This document shows positions 1 to 6,060 of a stretch of 7,278 nt of DNA, piece by piece. Location of the stretch: contig JAEZHS010000291.1 of the NCBI GenBank assembly GCA_023436825.1, positions 1 through 7,278 of the forward strand. Direction: 5' to 3'. The position numbers and the translations under genes are program-made. Source of the stretch: Pseudomonadota bacterium (GTDB lineage: Bacteria; Pseudomonadota; Alphaproteobacteria; Reyranellales; Reyranellaceae). Position 1 is the first letter of the stretch, and the number at the start of each line of letters is the position of its first letter. The notes under the pieces were generated by a model. The model was not told where the DNA came from. It worked only from the letters and a program-made list of their open reading frames with translations, and did not search any database.

Positions 1-1551
1 CGTGCCGGCGACGGCAAGGCGTGCCGGCACGTCGAGACGGCCTTCGACTGTGCGCACGTCGGGCCATTGGGAGACATCGGCGAGCACCGTGTCGGGCAAT
101 CGCCCGGCAAAGACGATCGTCGCGTCCTGCCGTTGCGCGCGGGCGTAGAACACATCGACGATCTCGTCGAGCGCATCGAAGCTGAACAGCGTCGCGATCT
201 GCAATCCCATGGCAAAGGCGAGCGCCAGCATCGTGAGCAACGGTCGCAACGGTCGCCGGCCGAGCTGACGAAGGACCATGACGGGCAGCCATGTCCTGTG
301 CCGTGCCGGGCGTCTGCCGGCGATCCTGCGATAGGTGACCGGCACGGCCGGTCGCATGGCGGCGGCCGGAGCAAGCGCGGCGGCGCGCGCTGCAGGGTGC
401 AACGCTGTCAGGGCGGCGGCGCATCCGAGGACCGCAACGACGGCGGCGATCGCCACGATGTCGGGGCCGTAGCGCAGGAACGGAAAGTGGAAGAATTGGG
501 CATAGATGGTCGTGACGCCGAAGCCGAGCGCGATGCCGGCAGGCAGCCCGAGCACCGTCGCGGCGCCGACCAGCACCAGCGCGAACTTCACGTAGTGCCA
601 GCCGATCGTCCTGCCGTCGAAGCCCAGCGCCTTGGCGATGCCGATCTCGACCCTCTGCAACTCGACGATCCGCAGCATCGACGCATGCAGGAGGAAGAGG
701 GCGACACCCAGGAAGATCGCCGGCACGAGGAAGCCAATGGCGCCAAGCACCTCGAGCTGGCTCGACACGAAGGCGTGCGAGAACTGGCCATTGCGGTCAT
801 GGATATCGACGCCGCCGTGGGAGCCGAGCAATCGCGCAAGCGGCTCGATCACGCTGGCGGCCGATATTGCCGGACCGAGTCGGATCGCGAGATCGTTGAA
901 TTGACCGGCGAGGCCAAGGGCAGCCGCCAGCTCGGGGCCGGCCATCCAGACGATGGCGAAGCGACGGTCGTCGGGGACGACTTGTCCCGGACCGAGCGCG
1001 AAGATGAATTCGGGCGAGAGGGCGACGCCGGCAATCGTGACGTCCCGCCTCTGTCCGCCGACCGTCAGGGCGAGCCGGCCGCCGGGCGCGAGCCCGTGAG
1101 CCGCGGCAAAGCCCTCGTTGACCAGGACCTCGTCAGGGCGATCGGCTGCCGGCCATCGGCCCTGGCGCAGGACGAGGGCATTGACCGGTGGATTGTCCCT
1201 CTCCGGCAGCGAGACGAGCCGGCCGGTGACTGGTTCGTCGAAGCCATCGATCGAGATCGCGCCGTAGCCGCCGATCCTCGGCGCGGCGACCGCCACGCCA
1301 GGGATGTGGCGGACGGCTGAGACGAGCGACAAGGGCGCGCGGCCGACCGGGGCGAACAGGTCGGCAAATCCCTGGCGCCGGTAGTAGTCCTCTCGCGTGT
1401 CGTCGAGCGAGCGCTGGACGCTGAACGACATGCTGACGGCGGCCGCCGCGCAGGCCAGCACGAGAACGATGCCAAGCGCGTGGCCGCGGAACGACCAGAG
1501 GTCGCGCGCGAGCTTGCGATCGAGAAGTGGTACGGCGCCGCTGCCTACCAC
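1..1551 (-). CDS. FtsX/MacB-type ABC transporter permease (3' end off window)
   Basis: Membrane subunit of an ABC transporter of the MacB/LolCE mechanotransmission type, acting with the ATPase encoded just upstream. The 517 visible residues read without a stop to the window edge. Residues 9-19 ([11 protein letters not shown]) lead into TM1 at about 24-46. A large periplasmic MacB_PCD-like domain spans about 47-260 and includes [21 protein letters not shown]. Further TMs lie at about 266-293, 322-350 and 364-385. [18 protein letters not shown] (300-317) is the typical FtsX cytoplasmic coupling segment. A fifth helix (about 438-457) and the start of a second periplasmic region follow, so this is the long two-FtsX-module form of roughly 800 residues, and about a third is missing. 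The GTG start at 1551 overlaps the ATPase stop by 7 bp, which suggests translational coupling. Family members often have an HlyD-like adaptor gene nearby, which would lie outside this window. The family call is strong; the substrate is unknown. Confidence 0.88.
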   Translation of the reverse strand, partial: MVGSGAVPLLDRKLARDLWSFRGHALGIVLVLACAAAAVSMSFSVQRSLDDTREDYYRRQGFADLFAPVGRAPLSLVSAVRHIPGVAVAAPRIGGYGAISIDGFDEPVTGRLVSLPERDNPPVNALVLRQGRWPAADRPDEVLVNEGFAAAHGLAPGGRLALTVGGQRRDVTIAGVALSPEFIFALGPGQVVPDDRRFAIVWMAGPELAAALGLAGQFNDLAIRLGPAISAASVIEPLARLLGSHGGVDIHDRNGQFSHAFVSSQLEVLGAIGFLVPAIFLGVALFLLHASMLRIVELQRVEIGIAKALGFDGRTIGWHYVKFALVLVGAATVLGLPAGIALGFGVTTIYAQFFHFPFLRYGPDIVAIAAVVAVLGCAAALTALHPAARAAALAPAAAMRPAVPVTYRRIAGRRPARHRTWLPVMVLRQLGRRPLRPLLTMLALAFAMGLQIATLFSFDALDEIVDVFYARAQRQDATIVFAGRLPDTVLADVSQWPDVRTVEGRLDVPARLAVAGT

Positions 1552-2264
1552 GACAGGTCGCGGGCGGACGTGCGCGCCGCGTTGTGTTCCGTCCGGGTCA
1601 CGACGCCGTCGGCGAGGTGAACGACGTGGTCGGCCATGCCGGCGATGACCGCGTTGTGGGTGACCAGGACAGTGGGGGTCGCGAACGCACGGTTCACCCG
1701 GTCGAGCGCCTCGAGCACGAGCACGCCCGTCCCGCTATCCAGCGCGCCGGTCGGCTCGTCGCACAGCAGCAGGCCGGGCTGCTTGGCGACGGCGCGCGCC
1801 ACGGCGACGCGCTGCTGCTCGCCGCCGGAAAGCTCGGCGGGAAAGCGATCGGCGAGGTCGGCGATGCCGACCAGCGCCAGTGCCTCGTCGGGCCGCAGAG
1901 CCCGCTCGGCGCCGACGGTCCCGAGCGCCACGTTCTCGCCCGCCGTCAGGCTCGGGATGAGGTTGTAGGACTGGAAGACGAAGCCGACATGATGGCGCCG
2001 GTAGAGGGTCAACGCCTGCTCGTCGAGCGTTGCAAGATCAGTGTCGCCGAACAGGAGGCGGCCGGTCGTCACGCGATCAAGTCCGCCAATGAGATTGAGC
2101 AGGGTCGACTTGCCGCTTCCCGACGGACCGAGCAGGACGACGAGGTCGCCGTGCGCCAGCTCGAAATCGACGCCGCGCAGGGCGGCTACCGGCCCGCCGG
2201 AGGACTCGTAAGTCTTGACCAGGTCGCTGGCGGTCAGCACGGGCGCACGGCGAGCGCCAGTCAA
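1545..2264 (-). CDS. MacB/LolD-type ABC transporter ATP-binding protein
   Basis: Cytoplasmic ATPase that powers the FtsX-type permease encoded next. Its 239 residues carry every nucleotide-binding motif: Walker [10 protein letters not shown] (46-54), Q-loop Gln98 in [19 protein letters not shown], signature LSGGEQQR (145-152), Walker [13 protein letters not shown] (165-176) and switch His203 in LVTHN. The [17 protein letters not shown] stretch and the GALD D-loop are typical of the MacB/LolD/FtsE subfamily, and the length is normal. The chosen start is a TTG at 2264 whose last two bases begin the TGA stop of the prenyltransferase gene (4-bp TTGA overlap). A GTG at 2240 (start [12 protein letters not shown]) is the alternative. 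Neither has a clear Shine-Dalgarno sequence, consistent with translational coupling. As given, the frame stays open upstream to 3833, but that extension is an artefact of the upstream frameshift and not part of this protein. Confidence 0.93.
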   Translation of the reverse strand: MTGARRAPVLTASDLVKTYESSGGPVAALRGVDFELAHGDLVVLLGPSGSGKSTLLNLIGGLDRVTTGRLLFGDTDLATLDEQALTLYRRHHVGFVFQSYNLIPSLTAGENVALGTVGAERALRPDEALALVGIADLADRFPAELSGGEQQRVAVARAVAKQPGLLLCDEPTGALDSGTGVLVLEALDRVNRAFATPTVLVTHNAVIAGMADHVVHLADGVVTRTEHNAARTSARDLSW

Positions 2265-3833
2265 GCCAAAACCCAGAGCGGGACGGCGACGAACCAGATG
2301 ACGTAGGTCAGGGACATCGCCATGAGTCCGTCGATGCGCCGCGGCTCGGGACGTCGCCGCAGGTATCGTTCCAGCACAACAACCTGCACGACCGCATAGG
2401 GCACGATCAGGAGCAGGATGGCGGGCAGCGTGTCGGCGCCGATTAAATCGGGCAGCAGCATCGTGGCCGTCACCGCGGCTACGACGGTCGTTGCCTGGGC
2501 GACCCTGACCGCGATGCGCGGACCGAACCGGACAGCGATCGTGCCCTTGCCGACGGCGCGATCCGCCGAATAGTCGGGAATGCCGGACAGGGTGATGGAG
2601 GGCAGAATGGCAAAGAACAGCGGGACCGCGACCAGCCAGGGCCATGCGTCGGTCCATGCGCCGCCCTGGAAGGCGTAGCCGCACAAGATGACGCCCAGGC
2701 TGTGAGTCACGCCGACGTCGATCTCGCCCAGTCCGCGCCAGCACAGCTTGAGCGGCGGCGCGGTATAACCGATCGCCAGCACGCCGAGGGCTGCGAGGAT
2801 GAGCAGGCTCGGGAACGGCGATGCCACAACGGTGGCCAGCGCGAGGGCGGTCGCCAGGAAGAGGCCGAGCCCCAGCAGCGTGGCGACCTGGAGGCTGCCG
2901 ACGCTGATGCTGCCGTCGACGAGAACGCGCGATCCGCCGGTGAAGGGGCCATGGTGCCGGTTGCGCAGGTCGCTCTCGAAGTCGAACCGGTCGTTGGTGA
3001 AGATGGTCGCCAGTTCCAGGGAGAACAGGCAGGCAAGCCCGAGCCAGAAGGCCAGCAGGGAGAAGTGGCCGGTTGAGTGCCAGGCGCCGGCGGCGCCGAT
3101 GGCGTAGGCGGCCCATGCCATCGGGTGGAACTGCAGCCGGAAGCTCGCCAGCCATGCAGCAAGGCGGCCGCGCACGCGCTGAACCGTCGTCAACGCGCCG
3201 TGGCGAAGGGCCTGGCCCTCGCGATGTGCCTGGTCGATCCACACGGCGCGGCGTTCGTCGCTCGCCGTCTTGATCGGGCCGAAGATGGTGCTGCGCACCG
3301 GCGCGATGCCGCAAAAGCCCAGGGTCGCCCGGCCAAGGGCGTTCAGTCCCGGCGAACGATAAATCCAGCGATAGACCCAGGGCGGCGTGTCCATCGTCGT
3401 CAGCAGATGCGCGGTCTTGCCGACCAGGAGCTTGTCCCAGCCTTCGCCGTCCTCGCGGTCGGCGAAGGCAAAGCCCGGCATGAGCACTCGATCGAGAAAG
3501 CCCTTCAGGCAGGCCGGCATGGTGCCCCACCAGGTTGGGGAAGACGAAGACGAGATGATCCGCCCAGGCGACGAGGTTCACGGCCTCGGCGATGCCGGGT
3601 TCCAGCGGCTGGTCGCGCGGCGAGTGCACCAGGACGTTCTGCTCGAAACCGAAGTCCGTGAGCGCGAGACGTCGCAGGTCCGCGCCGGCGTTCTCGGCGC
3701 CCGCCGCGTAGGCGTCGGCCAGCGCCTCGCACAGGCTGCCCCTGCGAGGATGGCCAAGAATCAGAAGGACCTTCGGCGGGCCGGCACGCGGCACCGGACG
3801 GGCAGGTTCTCTTGCGGCAGCTTGCTGGAGCAT
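2261..3833 (-). CDS. NAD(P)H:quinone oxidoreductase-UbiA prenyltransferase fusion, interrupted by a 1-base frameshift
   Basis: Two-domain protein, 523 residues once a surplus base near 3533 is removed. Residues about 20-215 form a Flavodoxin_2/NQO-type domain: KVLLILGHP at 21-29, [11 protein letters not shown] at 90-100, then after correction [16 protein letters not shown] at 101-116, the flavin-binding loop. This family reduces quinones with NAD(P)H. Residues about 236-523 form a multi-helix UbiA domain with motif [10 protein letters not shown] (280-288), [10 protein letters not shown] (295-304), YTAPPLKL (356-363) and motif [12 protein letters not shown] (420-429). Motif II is DxSxD, not the commoner DxExD. 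The GGSRVL segment recalls MenA-like enzymes that prenylate aromatic acceptors. The ATG at 3833 has GGAGG six bases upstream. Without correction, translation would leave the oxidoreductase frame after about residue 100 and UbiA could start only at the internal ATG at 3520. Both halves are well conserved, so a sequencing error or very recent mutation fits best. The acceptor and prenyl donor are not identifiable. Confidence 0.85.
3533..3534 (-). other. Frameshift site (one surplus base) in the oxidoreductase domain
   Basis: On the minus strand the bases read CCCAACCTGGTGGGGC. Removing one C from AACC gives P-N-W-W-G-T-M-P, the canonical WWGTMP flavin-site motif, and joins the upstream frame exactly to the UbiA frame. 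With the extra C the reading becomes P-N-L-V-G-H-H. The surplus base is one of the two Gs at 3533-3534 on the plus strand. Confidence 0.85.
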
Positions 3834-3839
3834 CGCCAG

Positions 3840-3844
3840 CCTCC
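3840..3844 (-). promoter_or_regulatory. Shine-Dalgarno of the fusion gene
   Basis: GGAGG on the minus strand, six bases before the ATG at 3833. This is the strongest ribosome-binding site of the left operon and supports that start. The two downstream genes lack one and overlap their predecessors, as expected of a translationally coupled operon. Confidence 0.7.
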
Positions 3845-3898
3845 GGCAGGGATCACAGCTGGGTCGCCGCCGACTTCATCACGAGGCATCGATGATTT

Positions 3899-3963
3899 CC
3901 GCTCACGATGCGGTGAATTCGATGAACAAGCCGCGACGGACCCTCAGCAAAGATCGTGAGCGG
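3899..3963. repeat. 11-bp perfect inverted repeat in the divergent intergenic region
   Basis: CCGCTCACGAT at 3899-3909 is the exact reverse complement of ATCGTGAGCGG at 3953-3963, with 43 bases between. It lies between the left operon (start 3833) and the divergent small membrane gene (start 4002). It could be a pair of operator half-sites bridging both promoters, or the base of a long stem. No regulator gene is visible next to it, so the function is unknown. I could not identify a convincing -35/-10 pair for either direction in this 168-bp gap. Confidence 0.5.
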
Positions 3964-3977
3964 GCTTGGAGGCCCGC
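3960..3977. repeat. GC-rich hairpin upstream of the small membrane gene
   Basis: GCGGGC (3960-3965) pairs with GCCCGC (3972-3977) around the loop TTGGAG. It ends 24 bases before the GTG at 4002 and overlaps the right arm of the 11-bp inverted repeat, so the two structures are mutually exclusive in RNA. No T-tract follows on either strand, so it is a poor fit for a terminator. Confidence 0.35.
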
Positions 3978-4001
3978 GGTCCGGCGGGATAGAGAGCACT
4001 T

Positions 4002-4391
4002 GTGAAACGCATCCATCCCTTCGTCTGGGGCCACATCGCCGCCGCGTTGATCGCGGGCGCCGGCGTCGGCGCTACGCTCGATGTGCAAGCGGCCATCATG
4101 GGGGCCATCATGATGATGGCGGGCGCAGTCATCAGCTCGACCGTGTGTTGGTGGAAGCCGGGCCTCGACGCGCCGGCCTGGCGATTGATCCCTGTCGCCA
4201 TCCTTGCCAATCCGCTGATGTTGGTGGCCCTGGGCTTCATCGTCGTCGATGCCGACTGCGTGCTCGGCAACAAACGCGGCTGGGACTGCCTGGTCGCCGC
4301 GATCGCCGTCCTGGTCGCCGGCGTCTGTCTCGTGCCGCCGTTCGGCGGCTGGCTGTGGCGCTGGTGGAGGCGCAGGGCCGTCAAGGCCTGA
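4002..4391 (+). CDS. Small hypothetical integral membrane protein
   Basis: I do not recognise a family. The 129 residues are strongly hydrophobic, with four likely membrane helices at about 8-25, 29-49, 60-82 and 96-117. The protein ends in a Trp/Arg-rich basic tail (WLWRWWRRRAVKA), which would place the C-terminus in the cytoplasm. Cys49, Cys86 and Cys96 are the only cysteines. The hydrophobic helix pattern, Trp-rich helix borders and basic tail make this frame much more protein-like than the charged, low-complexity frames on the opposite strand. The GTG start at 4002 has only a weak purine stretch (GAGAG) upstream, so the start is less certain than the frame. It is transcribed divergently from the fusion operon and converges on the nitronate monooxygenase gene. 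Confidence 0.68.
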   Translation: MKRIHPFVWGHIAAALIAGAGVGATLDVQAAIMGAIMMMAGAVISSTVCWWKPGLDAPAWRLIPVAILANPLMLVALGFIVVDADCVLGNKRGWDCLVAAIAVLVAGVCLVPPFGGWLWRWWRRRAVKA

Positions 4392-4414
4392 CACCCCCTA
4401 TCCCTGCGTCAGGC
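4386..4414. terminator. Inverted repeat spanning two convergent stop codons; possible bidirectional terminator
   Basis: GCCTGAC (4386-4392) and GTCAGGC (4408-4414) are perfect reverse complements with a 15-base loop. Each arm contains the TGA stop of one of two convergent genes (4389-4391 plus, 4409-4411 minus). The placement suits a shared transcription end, but no T-tract follows the stem on either strand. The call is therefore tentative. Confidence 0.3.
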
Positions 4415-5383
4415 GGCAATCGCCTTCGCCAGCCGGCCGCGGATCATCTCCTCGGCTTCGCTGACGATACGCTCGACCAGCTCCTTGCAGGTCGGGATGT
4501 CCTCGATCAGGCCCATCACCGTGCCGGCCGACCAGATGCCATGCTCGAGGTCGCCGGTCTCGTAGACCACCTTGCCGCGCGTGCCGGCGACAATGGGGCC
4601 GATCTCCTGGATGGTTTTGCCCTCGTGCTCCATCTCGATCGCCTTCTTGGCCACCGAGTTGCCGTAGACACGGCTGGTGTTGCGCATGGTGCGGAAGATC
4701 AGCGAGGTCGAGCGCTCGTCGCTCGAGACCAGGGCCTGCTTCACGTTGTCGTGGATGGGCGCTTCCTTGGTCGCCATGAAGCGCGTTCCCATGTTGATGC
4801 CCTCGCAGCCCAGCGCCAGCGCCGCCACGAGCCCGCGCGCATCGCCGAAGCCGCCTGACGCCAGCATCGGGATCTTGATGACATTGGCCGCGGCCGGCAG
4901 CAGCACCAGGTTGGGGATGTCGTCCTCGCCCGGATGGCCGGCGCATTCGAAGCCATCCATCGAGATCGCATCGACGCCCGCCTTCTCGGCGGAGATGCCG
5001 TGGCGCACCGAGGTGCATTTGTGGATCACCTTGATCCCGGCGTCCTTGAGCTTGGGCAGGAAGGGCTTCGGGTTATTGCCCGCGGTCTCGACGATCTTGA
5101 CGCCGGAATCAACGATGGCGTCGATGTATTCGCCGTAGGGCCGCGGCACCAGGGTCGGCAGGATGGTGAGGTTCACGCCGAACGGCTGGTCGGTCATGTC
5201 GCGGCAGCGCTTGATCTCCTTGCGCAGATCGTCCGGCGTCGGCTGGGTCAGGCCGGTGAGAATGCCGAGGCCGCCGGCGTTGGAGACGGCCGAGGCGAGC
5301 TCGGCGCGCCCGACCCACTGCATGCCGCCCTGCACGATAGGGTGCTTGATGCCGAACATCTCGGTGAAGCGCGTCTTGATCAT
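4409..5383 (-). CDS. Nitronate monooxygenase family FMN-dependent enzyme (2-nitropropane dioxygenase-like)
   Basis: TIM-barrel flavoprotein of 324 residues. Characterised members oxidise alkyl nitronates such as propionate 3-nitronate using FMN and O2; related proteins include FabK-type enoyl-ACP reductases. Visible features are the N-terminal IKHPIVQGGMQWVG (12-25), the AGGLGILTG strand-loop (36-44), DGFECAGHPGEDD (143-155) with His150 in the position of the family's catalytic histidine, the phosphate-binding ASGGFGDARGLVAALALGCEGINMGTRF (175-202), and the C-terminal IWSAGTVMGLIEDIPTC (283-299). Many relatives have GQSVG where this has GTVMG. The start is the ATG at 5383, preceded by GGGGAGA; a GTG at 5401 would add six residues and lacks such a site. 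The gene lies 94 bp downstream of the OsmC gene on the same strand and could be co-transcribed with it. The family call is firm; the physiological substrate is not known. Confidence 0.93.
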   Translation of the reverse strand: MIKTRFTEMFGIKHPIVQGGMQWVGRAELASAVSNAGGLGILTGLTQPTPDDLRKEIKRCRDMTDQPFGVNLTILPTLVPRPYGEYIDAIVDSGVKIVETAGNNPKPFLPKLKDAGIKVIHKCTSVRHGISAEKAGVDAISMDGFECAGHPGEDDIPNLVLLPAAANVIKIPMLASGGFGDARGLVAALALGCEGINMGTRFMATKEAPIHDNVKQALVSSDERSTSLIFRTMRNTSRVYGNSVAKKAIEMEHEGKTIQEIGPIVAGTRGKVVYETGDLEHGIWSAGTVMGLIEDIPTCKELVERIVSEAEEMIRGRLAKAIAA

Positions 5384-5392
5384 CTGGCCGTC

Positions 5393-5399
5393 TCTCCCC
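5393..5399 (-). promoter_or_regulatory. Ribosome-binding site that selects the 5383 start
   Basis: GGGGAGA on the minus strand, nine bases before the ATG at 5383. It lies inside the six extra codons that a GTG start at 5401 would translate, so it favours the shorter form. It also sits in the loop of a 7-bp inverted repeat (CTGGCCG 5384-5390 with CGGCCAG 5415-5421). That repeat could hide the start region in RNA but may be chance. Confidence 0.5.
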
Positions 5400-5464
5400 A
5401 CGGGAATCCTGTTGCGGCCAGCATTAGCGAACCTCGCTGGCGCGCACTAGCCCTGGAACGGCCT

Positions 5465-5477
5465 TCCGCAACGCGGA
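5465..5477 (-). terminator. Short hairpin directly after the OsmC stop
   Basis: On the minus strand TCCGC-GTT-GCGGA follows the TAG stop immediately. The stem is 5 bp with a three-base loop and no following T-tract. It could be a weak transcription-end or mRNA-stabilising element. Transcription into the nitronate monooxygenase gene remains possible. Confidence 0.25.
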
Positions 5478-5909
5478 CTATGACATGAGCGATGCGTCCA
5501 GCGTGATGTTGGCCTTGAGCACCTTGGACACCGGGCAGCCCGCCTTGGCCTTGGCGGTCAGCTCTTCGAAAGTCGCCTGGTCGATGCCGGGAATTTTCGC
5601 GTGGAGCGTGAGATGAACGGCGGTGATGGCGAAGCCGCCCTCGACCTGCTCGAGCGTGACCTTTGCCGTCGTGTCCATCTGCTCGGCGGTGAACTTGGCC
5701 TCGCCCAGGATCAGCGACAGCGCCATGGTAAAGCAGCCCGCATGGGCGGCGCCCAGCAGCTCCTCGGGGTTGGTGCCTTTCACACCTTCGAAACGCGAAG
5801 CGAAGCCGTAGGGATAGGCGCTGAGCGCGCCGCTCTCGGTCGAGATCGAGCCCTTGCCGTCCCTGAGGCCGCCGGCCCAGGCGGCCGATGCGTTGCGATT
5901 GATCTTCAT
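5478..5909 (-). CDS. osmC: OsmC/Ohr family peroxiredoxin
   Basis: Cytoplasmic thiol peroxidase of 143 residues, the usual OsmC length, that reduces organic hydroperoxides in stress defence. The two redox cysteines are present: Cys59 in LLGAAHAGCFTMAL and Cys125 in AKAGCPVSKVL. Arg39 (ASRFEG) and Glu49/Glu50 (NPEELLGAAH) are at the positions used to activate the peroxidatic cysteine. The N-terminal NRNASAAWAGGLRDGKGSIST matches the OsmC subgroup better than Ohr, as do the STESG and YPYGFASRFEG segments. The ATG at 5909 has GAGGGA five bases upstream, and a plausible promoter lies at 5937-5965. It is on the same strand as both flanking genes, 151 bp downstream of the FAD oxidoreductase gene, so it is probably transcribed from its own promoter. 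Confidence 0.95.
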   Translation of the reverse strand: MKINRNASAAWAGGLRDGKGSISTESGALSAYPYGFASRFEGVKGTNPEELLGAAHAGCFTMALSLILGEAKFTAEQMDTTAKVTLEQVEGGFAITAVHLTLHAKIPGIDQATFEELTAKAKAGCPVSKVLKANITLDASLMS

Positions 5910-5936
5910 GATGGTCCCTCATCGGTTGGGTGCCGA

Positions 5937-5965
5937 AGACTAGGCATCGCACGTCAACGTGTCAG
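5937..5965 (-). promoter_or_regulatory. Putative housekeeping-type promoter for the OsmC gene
   Basis: On the minus strand CTGACA (5965-5960) and TAGTCT (5942-5937) are separated by 17 bases. The first matches five of six bases of a -35 box; the second keeps TA----T of a -10 box. A start about seven bases downstream would give a leader of roughly 20 bases holding the GAGGGA site. This was recognised by eye only. Confidence 0.3.
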
Positions 5966-6018
5966 CCAGACGAAGGTATGGTCAGCGCGCGTCGAGCCGG
6001 GCGAGCATACGCGCGAGG

Positions 6019-6039
6019 CCGGCAAGGAGACCTCGCCGG
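6019..6039. terminator. Stem-loop after the FAD oxidoreductase gene
   Basis: CCGGCAAGG (6019-6027) pairs with CCTCGCCGG (6031-6039) with one A/C mismatch and loop AGA. On the minus strand it begins 21 bases after the TGA of the oxidoreductase gene, a suitable place for a terminator. There is no T-tract, so it may instead be an mRNA-end stabilising structure. The remaining 5910-6060 gap contains no gene that I can support. Confidence 0.35.
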
Positions 6040-6060
6040 GCTAAGATCATGTCCCGATGT

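Noticed and set aside
67..1320. Long plus-strand open frame of 417 codons opposite the permease
   Set aside because: Its translation is charged, low-complexity and rich in Arg/Asp/Gly with no hydrophobic core. The minus-strand frame has TMs and FtsX motifs throughout the same stretch.
1527..2306. Plus-strand open frame of 259 codons opposite the ATPase
   Set aside because: It is the complement of a gene with every ABC ATPase motif, and its own translation shows no domain.
2261..3520. UbiA gene starting independently at the ATG at 3520
   Set aside because: That start lies inside the conserved [15 protein letters not shown] motif of the oxidoreductase domain and would leave most of a broken flavodoxin domain attached. 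The one-base correction explains both halves better.
4090..4125. ATCATGATG-like short repeats within the small membrane gene
   Set aside because: They encode MGAIMMMAG in a membrane helix; simple codon repetition explains them.
3903..4394. Minus-strand open frames opposite the small membrane gene
   Set aside because: Their translations are rich in His, Asp, Arg and Pro, typical of the reverse of a hydrophobic GC-rich gene. The plus frame has a coherent membrane pattern.
3956..4858. Plus-strand 300-codon open frame across the small gene and into the nitronate monooxygenase gene
   Set aside because: It overlaps two better-supported genes in another frame or strand and shows no recognisable motif.
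4933..5488. Plus-strand open frames across the nitronate monooxygenase start and the 5384-5477 gap
   Set aside because: They are antisense to a conserved TIM-barrel gene and lack any family features.
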